In this document: positions 56,049 through 64,000 of the stretch, piece after piece | Layout of the letters: each line of letters starts with the position of its first letter | How positions within the stretch are numbered: position 1 is the first letter of the stretch | Assembly: GCA_046483065.1 (NCBI GenBank) | Contig: JAWODW010000032.1 | Location: 1 to 64,000, forward strand | Direction of reading: 5' to 3' | Length of the DNA stretch: 64,000 nt | From: JAWVYT01 sp046483065 | GTDB lineage: Bacteria > Gemmatimonadota > Gemmatimonadetes > Longimicrobiales > RSA9 | Program-made: the position numbers and the translations under genes | Notes under the pieces: model-generated | The model's database searches: none | What the model was told of the DNA's origin: nothing | Seen by the model: only the letters and a program-made list of their open reading frames with translations

Positions 56049-58157
56049 ATGCACAGAGTAGAGAAGGAATTCGCCGGCCGTAAGCTGGTGATCGAGACGG
56101 GGAAGATGGCGCGGCAGGCCCACGGGTCGGCCTTCATCGAGTACGGCGAGACCACGGTACTGGTAGCGGTCACGGTGCAGGACCGGCCGACGCACCTGCC
56201 GTTCTTCCCGCTGACGGTGGAGTACCGGGAGAAGATGTACGCGGCGGGGAAGTTCCCGGGCGGGTTCATCAAGCGTGAGGGCCGGCCGAGCGACACGGAG
56301 GTGATCTCGGCGCGTCAGATCGACCGGCCAGTCCGGCCGCTGTTCCCGAAGGGGTTCATGCACGAGACGCAGATCTACGCGTCGATCATCAGCGCGGACC
56401 AGCAGAACAACGCGGACATGCCCGCCATGCTGGGCGCGTCGCTGGGTCTGTGCATGAGCAAGATCCCGTACGACACGCCGATCGCCGGCGTGCGTGTGGG
56501 CCGGCTGAACGGGCAGTGGGTGCTGAACCCGACGTTCGAGCAGCTCGAGTACAGCGATGTGGAGATCGTGGTGGCCGGTACGGAGCAGGCGATCACGATG
56601 GTCGAGGGTGGTGCTATGGAGGTGCCGGAGGACGACCTGGTGGAAGCGCTGGATGCGGCCCATGAAGGGATCAAGGAGCTGATCGGGATCCAGAAGGAGA
56701 TCCTGGCGGCGGTGGAGATCCCGGAGACGATGGAGTGGAGCCCGGCGGTGGAGATCACCGAGACGTTGAAGGACCGGGTCGAGGAGCTGGTGGCGGAGCG
56801 GATGAAGGATGTGCTGACCATCGCCGACAAGGCGGAGCGTCAGGAAGCCGCGTCGGATCTCCGGGACGAGGTGCTCGACGCGCTGGCGGAGGAGTACCCG
56901 GAAGACGAGCATACCGACGCCATCAAGGAGCACTTCCGGACCACCGAGAAGCAGGTGATGCGCCGGCAGGTGGTGGAGACGGGGAAGCGGATCGACGGTC
57001 GGGGCCTGGACGAGGTCCGGGATCTGTCGAGCGAGGTGGGGCTGCTGCCGCGGACCCACGGTTCGGCGCTGTTCACGCGAGGGGAGACGCAGGCGCTGGC
57101 GGCGGTCACGCTGGGCACCCCGGCTGACGAGCAGCGAGTGGACACGGTGGACACACCGCCGGAGACGTCGAAGTCGTTCTTGCTGCACTACAATTTCCCG
57201 CCGTTCTGCACGGGCGAGGCGAAGCCGATCCGGGGCACGAGCCGGCGTGAGAAGGGTCACGGTCACCTGGCGGAGCGTGCGATCCAGCCGCTGCTGCCGG
57301 CCTACGACGATTTCCCATACACGATCCGTGTGGTGAGCGACATCCTGGAGTCGAACGGGTCGAGCTCCATGGCCACCGTGTGTGGCGCGAGCCTGAGCCT
57401 CATGGACGCCGGTGTGCCGATCAAGTCGGCGTGCGCCGGGATCGCCATGGGGCTGATCAAGGAGGGCGACGACGTCTCCATCCTGACGGATATCCTGGGT
57501 GTGGAGGACGCGCTGGGTGATATGGACTTCAAGGTGGCGGGCACCCGGGAGGGTGTGACCTCGATCCAGATGGACATCAAGATCGAGGGGCTCACCGTGG
57601 AGATCATGAAGACGGCGCTTAAGCGTGCGCACGCGGCCCGGATGCAGATCCTGGACCACATGGAGCAGACGATCTCGGGGCCGCGCGAGGAGATGAGCAT
57701 GTACGCGCCGCGGATCATCTCCATGATGATCAACCCGGAAAAGATCGGTGAGGTCATCGGTCCCAAGGGCAAGACGATCCGTGGGATCCAGGAGGAGACG
57801 GGTGTCAAGATCGACATCGAGGACAGCGGCCTGGTCCGCATCTCGAGCCCCGGCGGTGAAGGCGGGGAGCGGGCGAAGGAGATGGTTGAGGCCATCACCG
57901 AGGAGCCCGAGGTCGGTCGGATCTACGAGGGTGTGGTGAAGACGACGACGTCGTTCGGCGCGTTCGTCGAGATCCTGCCGGGCACGGAAGGCCTGTGCCA
58001 TATCTCGGAGCTGCAGGAGGAGCGCACGGAGAACACCGAGGACGTGCTGAAGGTAGGCGACGTGACGCGGGTGAAGCTCCTGGCCATCGACGAGAAGGGC
58101 CGGCTCCGGCTCTCCCGGAAGGCCGCTATGGCGGAAGAGGGCGCCGCCGCCGGGTGA
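56049..58157 (+). CDS. pnp: Polyribonucleotide nucleotidyltransferase
   Basis: 702 aa trimeric exoribonuclease, core of mRNA decay. Two RNase PH domains (ARQAHGSAFIEYGETTVLVAVTVQ at residue 18 on; GSALFTRGETQALAAVTLG near 339) are joined by an all-helical linker. FPPFCTGEAKPIRGTSRREKGHGHLAERAIQPLLP carries phosphate-binding residues. KH (MINPEKIGEVIGPKGKTIRGIQEETG) and S1 (RIYEGVVKTTTSFGAFVEILPGTEGLCHISEL) domains end the protein. Overlaps the next gene by four bases (GTGA). Confidence 0.97.
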   Translation: MHRVEKEFAGRKLVIETGKMARQAHGSAFIEYGETTVLVAVTVQDRPTHLPFFPLTVEYREKMYAAGKFPGGFIKREGRPSDTEVISARQIDRPVRPLFPKGFMHETQIYASIISADQQNNADMPAMLGASLGLCMSKIPYDTPIAGVRVGRLNGQWVLNPTFEQLEYSDVEIVVAGTEQAITMVEGGAMEVPEDDLVEALDAAHEGIKELIGIQKEILAAVEIPETMEWSPAVEITETLKDRVEELVAERMKDVLTIADKAERQEAASDLRDEVLDALAEEYPEDEHTDAIKEHFRTTEKQVMRRQVVETGKRIDGRGLDEVRDLSSEVGLLPRTHGSALFTRGETQALAAVTLGTPADEQRVDTVDTPPETSKSFLLHYNFPPFCTGEAKPIRGTSRREKGHGHLAERAIQPLLPAYDDFPYTIRVVSDILESNGSSSMATVCGASLSLMDAGVPIKSACAGIAMGLIKEGDDVSILTDILGVEDALGDMDFKVAGTREGVTSIQMDIKIEGLTVEIMKTALKRAHAARMQILDHMEQTISGPREEMSMYAPRIISMMINPEKIGEVIGPKGKTIRGIQEETGVKIDIEDSGLVRISSPGGEGGERAKEMVEAITEEPEVGRIYEGVVKTTTSFGAFVEILPGTEGLCHISELQEERTENTEDVLKVGDVTRVKLLAIDEKGRLRLSRKAAMAEEGAAAG

Positions 58158-59392
58158 CCGACGAGGGCATTGCCCGGACAGTACTCGACGGAGGCCTGAG
58201 CGTCCTGACCCAACCGGTGTCGGGAGTGCGCTCGGCCTCCGTCGGCGTTTGGGTACGGTACGGCTCGGCCCACGAGGGGCCCGACCAGCTCGGCGGTGCG
58301 CACCTCCTGGAGCACATGGTGTTCAAGGGGACGGGCCGGCGGACGGCGAAGGAGATCGCCGCGGTGCTGGAGCGCCTGGGCGGGTCGCTGGACGCGTACA
58401 CGTCGCGGGAGCACACCAGCTTTCAGGCCCGGGTCATGGATGACCACCTGGAGCTGGCGTTGGACGTGCTGGCCGATATGGTGGTGAGCCCGGCGCTGCG
58501 GGAGGCGGACCTGAGGGTGGAGCGGGAGGTGGTGCTGGAGGAGATCGCCACCGTGGAGGACACACCCGACGACCTGGTCTTCGAGCTCCACACCGCGGCG
58601 CTCTGGCCGGACCACCCCTACGGGCACAGCATTCTTGGCACGCGAGAGACGGTGGCCGGGTTCACCGCCGACGCGCTGCGGGCGCTCCATCGGTCGGCGT
58701 ACCGGCGCCCGAACCTGGTGGTGGCGGCGGCCGGTGCCGTGGAGCACGAGCACGTGGTGGCCGCTGTGGAGCGCCTTTTCGACGGTGTGTCCGACGGCGG
58801 GAGCCCGCCGGAAGTGCCGCCGGCGCCGCCGGTCCCCGGCGCGGAGCGGCGAATGGAGCGGCCCGGCACGCAGAGCCATCTGGTCATGGGCGGCCGGAGC
58901 GTGCGGCAGGCGGATCGCCGCCGTTACGCCCTGATCCTTCTGTCCAGTGCCGTCGGCGGGGGCATGAGCTCGCGCCTGTTTCAGAGGGTGCGGGAAGAAT
59001 TGGGGCTTGCCTACGCGGTCTTTACGTTCCAGTCCTTCTACCGGACGGGTGGCACACTGGGCGTGTACGTCGGTACGCGTCCGGAATGGGCCGACCGTGC
59101 CGAAGGCGTGATCCGCGACGAGCTGGAGCGGGTGGCCGCCGAAGGACTGACGGCCGCGGAGCTCGGGGATGCGAAGGGGCAGGTCAAGGGGCGGATGGTG
59201 CTGGACCTGGAGTCGCCCGGCGGACGGGTGACCCGGCTGGCGCTGCAGGAGCTCTACGACGAGCCGCGTCGCACTGTGGGTGAGCTGATTGAGCGGATCG
59301 ACGCGGTAACACATACCGATATAGTCGAGGTCGCGACGGAGTACATGGACCCGGAGCAGTGGCTCACGGTCCGGCTCGGTCCGACCCAATAA
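58154..59392 (+). CDS. M16 zinc peptidase, insulinase-like
   Basis: 412 aa. Inverzincin motif HLLEH at residues 50-54 with the distal Glu in VLEEIATVEDTP, so the N-terminal half is the catalytic one. The second half (LGLAYAVFTFQSFYRTGGTLGVYVGT) is the matching non-catalytic domain. Commonly encoded after pnp; in Gram-positives it processes peptides, in Gram-negatives the role is less clear. No signal peptide is seen. GTG 58154 overlaps the pnp stop, and the residues from MTDEGIARTVLDGGL are the expected start. Confidence 0.92.
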   Translation: MTDEGIARTVLDGGLSVLTQPVSGVRSASVGVWVRYGSAHEGPDQLGGAHLLEHMVFKGTGRRTAKEIAAVLERLGGSLDAYTSREHTSFQARVMDDHLELALDVLADMVVSPALREADLRVEREVVLEEIATVEDTPDDLVFELHTAALWPDHPYGHSILGTRETVAGFTADALRALHRSAYRRPNLVVAAAGAVEHEHVVAAVERLFDGVSDGGSPPEVPPAPPVPGAERRMERPGTQSHLVMGGRSVRQADRRRYALILLSSAVGGGMSSRLFQRVREELGLAYAVFTFQSFYRTGGTLGVYVGTRPEWADRAEGVIRDELERVAAEGLTAAELGDAKGQVKGRMVLDLESPGGRVTRLALQELYDEPRRTVGELIERIDAVTHTDIVEVATEYMDPEQWLTVRLGPTQ

Positions 59393-59407
59393 CGAGGAGT
59401 GGAGGCC

Positions 59408-60520
59408 ATGATCATCGGGGTGCCGAAGGAGATCAAGACGAACGAGAACCGGATCGCGCTGGTGCCGGCAGGGTCGGAGGCGCTGACTCGGGACGGGCAT
59501 ACGGTCCTGGTGGAGGAGGGGGCCGGTGAAGGGTCCGGGTTCCTGGACCAGGCGTACGTAGATACCGGGGCCGAGATCATCGACACGGCCGAGGAAGTCT
59601 GGGAGCGGGCCGAGATGATCATGAAGGTCAAGGAGCCCATCGCGCCCGAGTGGCCGCGGATGCGCGACGGCCAGGTCATCTTTACCTACTTCCACTTCGC
59701 CGCCGATGAAAACCTGACGGATGCGGTCATCGAGTCGGGCGCCATCGCCAACGCGTACGAGACGGTCCAGCTCCCGAGCGGCGAGCTGCCGCTGCTCACG
59801 CCCATGAGCGAGGTGGCCGGCCGGATGGCGGTGCAGGAGGGTGCCAAGTACCTGGAGAAGTTCTACGGCGGCCGGGGTGTGCTCCTGGGCGGCGTGCCGG
59901 GTGTGGAGCCCGCCACCGTGGTGATTCTGGGCGGCGGGATCGTGGGCGCGAACGCGGCTCAGATGGCCGCCGGGCTCGGTGCGCAGGTGGTGATCCTGGA
60001 CGTGAACCTGAACCGGCTCCGGTTCCTGAGCGAGATCATGCCGGCCAATGTGCTCACCGTCTACTCGAATCGACACAATATCCTGGGCTGGATCGAGCGG
60101 GCCGACCTGCTGGTGGGGGCCGTGCTGTTGCCGGGCGCCCGCGCCCCGAACCTCGTGCAGCGCCAGGACCTGGCCGCGATGCCCGACGGCTCGGTGATCG
60201 TGGACGTGGCCGTGGACCAGGGCGGGTGTGTGGAAACCATCAAGCCCACGACCCACGAGGACCCGATCTACGTGATCGACGGCGTGATCCATTACGGCGT
60301 GGCCAACATGCCCGGTGCGGTGGCCCGTACCTCCACACTGGCACTGACCAACGCCACGCTCCCCTACGCCAGGACACTGGCGAGCAAGGGGTGGAAGGAC
60401 GCGTGTCGGGAGGACAGGGCGCTGGCCCTCGGGCTCAACGTGGTCGGCGGGAAGGTGACGTATCCGGGTGTGGCCGAGGCCTTCGACCTCGACTACGTCC
60501 CGGTCGAGGAAGTGCTCTGA
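59408..60520 (+). CDS. ald: Alanine dehydrogenase
   Basis: 370 aa, standard. Reversible NAD-dependent deamination of alanine to pyruvate. MIIGVPKEIKTNENRIALVPAGSEAL is the conserved start; the Rossmann GGGIVGANAAQMAAGLGAQVVILDVNL spans about 175-200; the catalytic KVKEP and THEDP Asp are intact. ATG 59408 is better than GTG 59399 three codons earlier. About 15 bases separate it from the M16 gene. Confidence 0.96.
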   Translation: MIIGVPKEIKTNENRIALVPAGSEALTRDGHTVLVEEGAGEGSGFLDQAYVDTGAEIIDTAEEVWERAEMIMKVKEPIAPEWPRMRDGQVIFTYFHFAADENLTDAVIESGAIANAYETVQLPSGELPLLTPMSEVAGRMAVQEGAKYLEKFYGGRGVLLGGVPGVEPATVVILGGGIVGANAAQMAAGLGAQVVILDVNLNRLRFLSEIMPANVLTVYSNRHNILGWIERADLLVGAVLLPGARAPNLVQRQDLAAMPDGSVIVDVAVDQGGCVETIKPTTHEDPIYVIDGVIHYGVANMPGAVARTSTLALTNATLPYARTLASKGWKDACREDRALALGLNVVGGKVTYPGVAEAFDLDYVPVEEVL

Positions 60521-60539
60521 TCCGCAGGCCGGGGCACTG

Positions 60540-60992
60540 ATGGACGAGGTACGGGTCCTGGTCCGCCGGCTGGAGGGCTTTCCGGCGGACTGGGACCTCC
60601 CGGAGTACGCCACCCAGGGATCGGCGGCGGTGGACTTGCGCAACGCGGGACCCGCCGTCACCCTGGACCCCGGCGCCCGGAAGCTTATTCCCACCGGGCT
60701 GGCCATCGCGCTGCCCGACGGGGTGGAGGCCCAGGTCCGGCCTCGTTCGGGGCTGGCCATCAAGCGAGGCATCGGTATCATCAACGCGCCGGGCACGATC
60801 GACAGCGACTACCGGGGCGAGGTACGCGTCCCGATCATCAATCACGACGGGGCACCCCAGACCATCGAGCACGGGGAGAGGATCGCCCAGATGGTGGTGG
60901 CCCGGGTGGGACGGATCCGGTGGGACGAGACGGAGGATCTGCCGGGGACGGACCGAGGGGTCGGAGGGTTCGGGAGCACGGGGCGTCGCTAG
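60540..60992 (+). CDS. dut: dUTP diphosphatase
   Basis: 150 aa trimeric dUTPase that removes dUTP and makes dUMP. Motifs in order: 1 AAVDLRNA, 2 RPRSGLAIK, 3 GTIDSDYRGEVRVP, 4 GERIAQMVV, 5 RGVGGFGSTG. ATG 60540 fits; the longer frame begins within ald. The stop lies inside a perfect 32-bp palindrome. Confidence 0.95.
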   Translation: MDEVRVLVRRLEGFPADWDLPEYATQGSAAVDLRNAGPAVTLDPGARKLIPTGLAIALPDGVEAQVRPRSGLAIKRGIGIINAPGTIDSDYRGEVRVPIINHDGAPQTIEHGERIAQMVVARVGRIRWDETEDLPGTDRGVGGFGSTGRR

Positions 60993-61015
60993 CGCGACGC
61001 GTCGCGCTAGCGACG
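60984..61015 (+). repeat. Perfect 32-bp palindrome spanning the dut stop codon
   Basis: CGTCGCTAGCGCGACG (60984-60999) is followed directly by its exact reverse complement (61000-61015). It overlaps the last dut codons and stop. As RNA it would make a very stable hairpin; no T tract follows. Confidence 0.8.
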
Positions 61016-61016
61016 T

Positions 61017-61070
61017 CGTAGTCGGGGTCGGACTCGTAGTCGGGTCGGTCACGGGCGCGGGCGAGGGCGA
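61017..61070 (+). repeat. Dispersed CGTAGTCGGGGTCGG-type repeat, copy B
   Basis: Starts one base after the palindrome: CGTAGTCGGGGTCGG then GACTCGTAGTCGGG and CACGGGCGCGGGCGAGGGCGAG. Shares its 15-base core with 17297-17311 on the other strand. Fills most of the dut-mreB gap. Confidence 0.5.
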
Positions 61071-61085
61071 GGGGGGCAGGTCGCC

Positions 61086-61114
61086 TTGCCCGTGACGGGG
61101 GGCGTCGGTACTTT
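61086..61114 (+). promoter_or_regulatory. Putative promoter for mreBCD
   Basis: TTGCCC (61086-61091), 17-base spacer, TACTTT (61109-61114). Leader of about 80 bases to the predicted CTG start. Confidence 0.45.
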
Positions 61115-61199
61115 CCTCCCCCGCGCCCCGGAGCGCCTTCGAGGCGTGCTTACGTGTGCACCCAACTGCCGGTGATACTGCCGGCGGGGAGACGATCCA

Positions 61200-62231
61200 C
61201 TGCCTAGTTGGTTCCAGTCCGGGCTGCTCCCGGTCAACGACATCGCGGTAGACCTCGGCACGGCCAACACCCTGGTATATGTGAAGGGTGAGGGCATCGT
61301 GCTGAACGAGCCGTCGGTGGTGGCGGTCGAGCGGGGCTCGAGCAAGATCAAGGGGATCGGCCTCGAGGCCAAGCGTATGTTGGGCCGAACGCCCGAGGGG
61401 ATCACCGCGGTGCGGCCGCTGAAGGACGGTGTGATCGCCGATGTGGATGTCACGGAGATCATGCTCCGTCACTTCCTGCGTCAGGTCACGTCGAAGCGGA
61501 TTTTCCGGATCAAGCCGCGGGTGGTGGTGGGTGTGCCGAGCGGGATCACGGAGCTGGAGCGACGCGCGGTGCGCGACAGTGCGGCGGCGTCGGGCGCGAA
61601 GGAAGTGTATATGGTGGCGGAGCCCATGGCGGCGGCCATCGGGGTGGGACTGCCCGTGGACACGCCCACGGGGAACATGGTGATCGACATCGGCGGCGGC
61701 ACCACGGAGATCGCGGTGATCGCGCTGAACGGGATCGTGAGTGATACGTCGATCCGGGTGGGTGGCGACGAGATCGACAGTGCCATCGTCACGTTCCTGC
61801 GGAAGAACTACAACCTGCTCATTGGCGAGCCGACGGCGGAGGCGATCAAGATCCAGATCGGGTCGGCGTTCACGAGCGGCGATGAGCGGGAGATGGACGT
61901 GAAAGGTCGGGACCTGGTGAGCGGGATCCCGAAGACGGTTCGGATCCACTCCCAGGAGATCCGGGAGTGCATCCAGGAGCCGATCCAACAGATCGTGGAC
62001 GCGGTTCGCCGGGCGCTGGAGATCACGCCGCCGGAGCTGGCGTCGGACATCGTGGACCGGGGCATCGTGATGACGGGTGGTGGTGCCCTGATCCGGGGGC
62101 TCGACCAGCTCTTGGCCCACGAGACAAACCTCCCGATCCACCTGGACGAGGAGCCCCTGACGTGCGTGGTGCGGGGTGCGGGGCGGATCCTGGACGACCT
62201 GCCTCGCTACCGGAGCGTGCTGGCCACGTAA
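61200..62231 (+). CDS. mreB: Rod-shape determining protein MreB, probable CTG start
   Basis: 343 aa actin homologue that positions the elongasome. VNDIAVDLGTANTLVYVKGEG is phosphate loop 1 and begins upstream of every ATG/GTG in frame (the first GTG, at 61281, would remove it). The only plausible start is CTG 61200, preceded by GGGGAGACGATCCA and giving (M)PSWFQSGLLPVNDIAVDLG; an in-frame stop lies at 61173. Further motifs: PMAAAIGVGLPVDTPTGNMVIDIGGGTTEIAVI and DRGIVMTGGGALIRGLD. Ordered with mreC, mreD and mrdA. Confidence 0.93.
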   Translation: MPSWFQSGLLPVNDIAVDLGTANTLVYVKGEGIVLNEPSVVAVERGSSKIKGIGLEAKRMLGRTPEGITAVRPLKDGVIADVDVTEIMLRHFLRQVTSKRIFRIKPRVVVGVPSGITELERRAVRDSAAASGAKEVYMVAEPMAAAIGVGLPVDTPTGNMVIDIGGGTTEIAVIALNGIVSDTSIRVGGDEIDSAIVTFLRKNYNLLIGEPTAEAIKIQIGSAFTSGDEREMDVKGRDLVSGIPKTVRIHSQEIRECIQEPIQQIVDAVRRALEITPPELASDIVDRGIVMTGGGALIRGLDQLLAHETNLPIHLDEEPLTCVVRGAGRILDDLPRYRSVLAT

Positions 62232-62248
62232 TGGGTGATTGAAGGCGA

Positions 62249-63115
62249 GTGGCCGACTATTTCGAAGACCCCCGCAGGTCGCGCTGGCGCAACATAGGGC
62301 TGGCGGCCGTCTTCCTGGTGGCCGCGCTCTTCCTGTACTTCCTTCCACAGCACTATCAGACGCCGATTCGGCGTGTGATCCGGAGCACGGCGCTGACGCC
62401 GTTCATCTGGGCCCAGGGCGCGATGGTCTCCCAGAACGCGCGGGCGGCGGCGATGCGGGAGCTGCGGGCGGAGCGGGACTCGCTCCTGGCCGTGGTGGCG
62501 GCGCAGGCGAGCCTGGCGGAGGAGAACCGTCAGCTTCGTGAGATCCTGGGGCTGCGGAACCGTGCGCCGGCGTCGTTCGTCCCGGCCGAGCTGGTGCGGG
62601 TGGGAACACCGGGCGGGGAGAGCAGCTTCCTGCTGGATGTAGGCCGGGAGGACGGCGTGGTGGTGGGCAGCCCGGTCATCGCGTCGGGCGGGCTCCTGGG
62701 TGTGGTCTGGGAGGTGGGCGCCACATCGTCGCAGGCCATCGACTGGACCCACGCCGATTTCCGGGCCAGCGCCATGACCGGCGACGGCGAGGCGTACGGG
62801 ATCATCGAGTCCCGGCGGGGCCTCTACCGCGAGGAGGACCGGCTGGCGCTCACGGGTGCGCCCTTCCACACCGATGTAGCGCCGGGAACCCGGGTGGTGA
62901 CGTCGGGGCGGGGTGGCGTGTACCCCCGGGGGATCCTGGTCGGGACGGTGGTGAGCGTCGAGGACGCGGAGCCCGGGTGGCGCAAGAGCTACGTGGTGCG
63001 GCCGGCGGTGCGGCCCGAGTCGGCGACCCACGTGCTGGTGGGGACGCAGGGTGAGGGTGCGCTGGAGCCGCTCTGGAGCGCCGGCGGTGAGCCGTCGCCG
63101 GAGCAGCGGCCATGA
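62249..63115 (+). CDS. mreC: Rod shape-determining protein MreC
   Basis: 288 aa, GTG start. One N-terminal membrane helix (IGLAAVFLVAALFLYFLP), a coiled coil (MRELRAERDSLLAVVAAQASLAEENRQLREIL) and two beta domains (LDVGREDGVVVGSPVIASGGLLGVVWEVG and GTRVVTSGRGGVYPRGILVGTVVSV). Bridges MreB, PBP2 and RodA in the periplasm. Overlaps mreD by four bases. Confidence 0.92.
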   Translation: MADYFEDPRRSRWRNIGLAAVFLVAALFLYFLPQHYQTPIRRVIRSTALTPFIWAQGAMVSQNARAAAMRELRAERDSLLAVVAAQASLAEENRQLREILGLRNRAPASFVPAELVRVGTPGGESSFLLDVGREDGVVVGSPVIASGGLLGVVWEVGATSSQAIDWTHADFRASAMTGDGEAYGIIESRRGLYREEDRLALTGAPFHTDVAPGTRVVTSGRGGVYPRGILVGTVVSVEDAEPGWRKSYVVRPAVRPESATHVLVGTQGEGALEPLWSAGGEPSPEQRP

Positions 63116-63582
63116 AGGGCGGCTGGCCGTTCTGGGCGTTCATCGGGGTCCTGGCCGGGATCCACTTCGCACTGCACCTCAGCCTGGGGATCCAGGGTTC
63201 GGCGCCGGACCTCCTGACCATCGCCGTGCTGCTGGCGGCCCGACAGGTGGCGGGCGGCCGGGCGGCGGGCGTCGGGTTCGGGCTCGGGCTGCTGGAGGAC
63301 GCGGTCTCCCTGGGCGCGTTCGGCGCGGCCACGGTGACCCAGACGGTGATCGGCTACCTGGGGGCCCGGTCCCGGGACCTGTTCGTGGGCGACAGCGCGG
63401 TCTTCCTGGGCAGTTATCTCTTCCTCGGTGCCTGGATCCAGGACGCGTTATACTTCTCTCTGGCGGGTGGTGTCCGGCGGGGCGAGCCCGTGGAAGCGCT
63501 GCTGCTCACGGCGCCCCTGGAGGCGGTTTACGCCGCCGTGGCGGGACTGGTGGCCGTGGTGCTCTACCGGACGGTCCGATAG
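63112..63582 (+). CDS. mreD: Rod shape-determining protein MreD
   Basis: 156 aa polytopic membrane protein with about five helices (LLTIAVLLAARQV, AAGVGFGLGLLEDAVSLGAFG, PLEAVYAAVAGLVAVVLYR). GLLEDAVSLGAFG is the recognisable MreD stretch. Identification is helped by its position between mreC and a PBP2 gene. ATG 63112 overlaps the mreC stop. Confidence 0.85.
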   Translation: MKGGWPFWAFIGVLAGIHFALHLSLGIQGSAPDLLTIAVLLAARQVAGGRAAGVGFGLGLLEDAVSLGAFGAATVTQTVIGYLGARSRDLFVGDSAVFLGSYLFLGAWIQDALYFSLAGGVRRGEPVEALLLTAPLEAVYAAVAGLVAVVLYRTVR

Positions 63583-63627
63583 TGGCCGGGCGGCCGGCTC
63601 ACCGATGACAGCATGAGGTAGGACGAG

Positions 63628-64000
63628 GTGCCACACTCCCAGACATTCCATATGCACGAGCGGCGGCGCCGGGCACAGGGCGCGCTGGTCCTCGTGTGGC
63701 TGGTCCTGGGGGCACTGATCTTCACCTTCTTCCATACGCAGGTCCGGCGCAACCCGGCGTACGCCATGCAGTCGGACCGGAACCGACTCCGTCCGCTGAC
63801 GCTACTGGCGCCCCGGGGTACCGTGCTGGACCGTGATGGCCGGTTGATGGCCGACAACGTGCCGGGCTACGCCCTGTCGCTTCTGCCGGCGCCCCGAGAT
63901 TCGATCCGGAGCACGCTGGACCGGCTGTCGCCGTACCTGGCGCTGGACGACGGGAAGATCGAGCGGCTGATGGAGCGGCAGCTGCGGCACCCGCAGCAGC
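63628..64000 (+). CDS. mrdA: Penicillin-binding protein 2 (partial, cut by window end)
   Basis: First 124 codons only. A membrane anchor (ALVLVWLVLGALIFTFF) after HERRRRAQG, then the PBP2 N-terminal motif APRGTVLDRDGRLMADNVPGYALSLLPA. The PBP dimer domain begins after that and runs off the window; the transpeptidase domain is not visible. GTG 63628 follows AGGTAGGACGA. Completes mreBCD-mrdA, the elongasome module. Confidence 0.85.
   Translation, partial: MPHSQTFHMHERRRRAQGALVLVWLVLGALIFTFFHTQVRRNPAYAMQSDRNRLRPLTLLAPRGTVLDRDGRLMADNVPGYALSLLPAPRDSIRSTLDRLSPYLALDDGKIERLMERQLRHPQQ

Noticed and set aside
57923..60796. Minus-strand open frame of 957 codons opposite the M16 peptidase and ald
   Set aside because: Composition is antisense-like and both sense genes are certain.

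Overview
The window is a high-GC, gene-dense chromosomal segment from a diderm (two-membrane) bacterium. Evidence for an outer membrane includes a TolC-type channel, beta-barrel proteins, many lipoprotein signals and an M16 peptidase. My best inference is Gemmatimonadota or a close relative. This rests on the combination of very high GC, GatCAB amidotransferase, a short RpoD-like sigma factor, many small unclassified lipoproteins and the housekeeping gene order, and cannot be proven from the sequence alone. I saw no tRNA, rRNA, CRISPR array, insertion sequence, prophage or integron, so this is mostly core genome with small accessory pockets.

Layout. 0.1-4.2 kb: tripartite export operon (TolC, MacA-like adaptor, MacB-like permease without its ATPase). 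4.3-9.6 kb: exported metalloprotease-like lipoprotein, beta-barrel protein, small lipoproteins, and the ComM/YifB AAA ATPase. 9.7-13.6 kb: larE, a solo LarE-C-terminal-like ORF, thpR, an anchored unknown protein, an NtrC-type regulator and a small membrane protein. 13.7-17.2 kb: aldehyde dehydrogenase, lepB, sigA. 17.4-26.1 kb: the classical translation and envelope run rplM-rpsI / rpsB-tsf-pyrH-frr-uppS-cdsA-dxr-rseP. 26.1-29.7 kb (minus): response regulator, mannose-1-phosphate guanylyltransferase, GlmU-like nucleotidyltransferase, MBL hydrolase. 29.8-38.9 kb: lipoprotein-serS-histidine kinase, then uvrD/pcrA-gatC-gatA-gatB. 39-40.7 kb: a poorly coding pocket with small unknown ORFs and remnants. 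40.7-44.2 kb (minus): ptsN-like, PII-like, cation/proton antiporter, YtxH-like and phospholipase-C-like genes. 44.3-47.3 kb: murA, a coiled-coil protein, pgeF and two small ORFs. 47.4-55.5 kb: rimP-nusA-ylxQ-infB-ylxP-rbfA-truB-ribF. 55.6-61 kb: rpsO-pnp-M16 peptidase-ald-dut. 61.2-64 kb: mreB-mreC-mreD-mrdA (cut by the window end).

The most unusual feature is the uvrD-gatC-gatA-gatB block. Four consecutive conserved genes each carry an in-frame low-complexity insertion exactly where family members have a surface loop. Three copies belong to one GGCACAGAG-type tandem repeat family. The fourth, in gatB, is an AT-rich element with imperfect inverted-repeat ends. This resembles, in principle, the palindromic elements that insert into Rickettsia proteins.

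Other points of interest are: MurA with Asp in place of the fosfomycin-target Cys; a ptsN / PII-like / antiporter operon suggesting a signal-controlled ion transporter; attenuator-like hairpins before rimP and between rpsB and tsf; long acidic tails on S2, NusA and IF2, with a small globular island inside the IF2 tail; a likely CTG start for mreB; and a recurring promoter pattern TTGACR-N17/18-TAnCYT shared by most promoters I could place.
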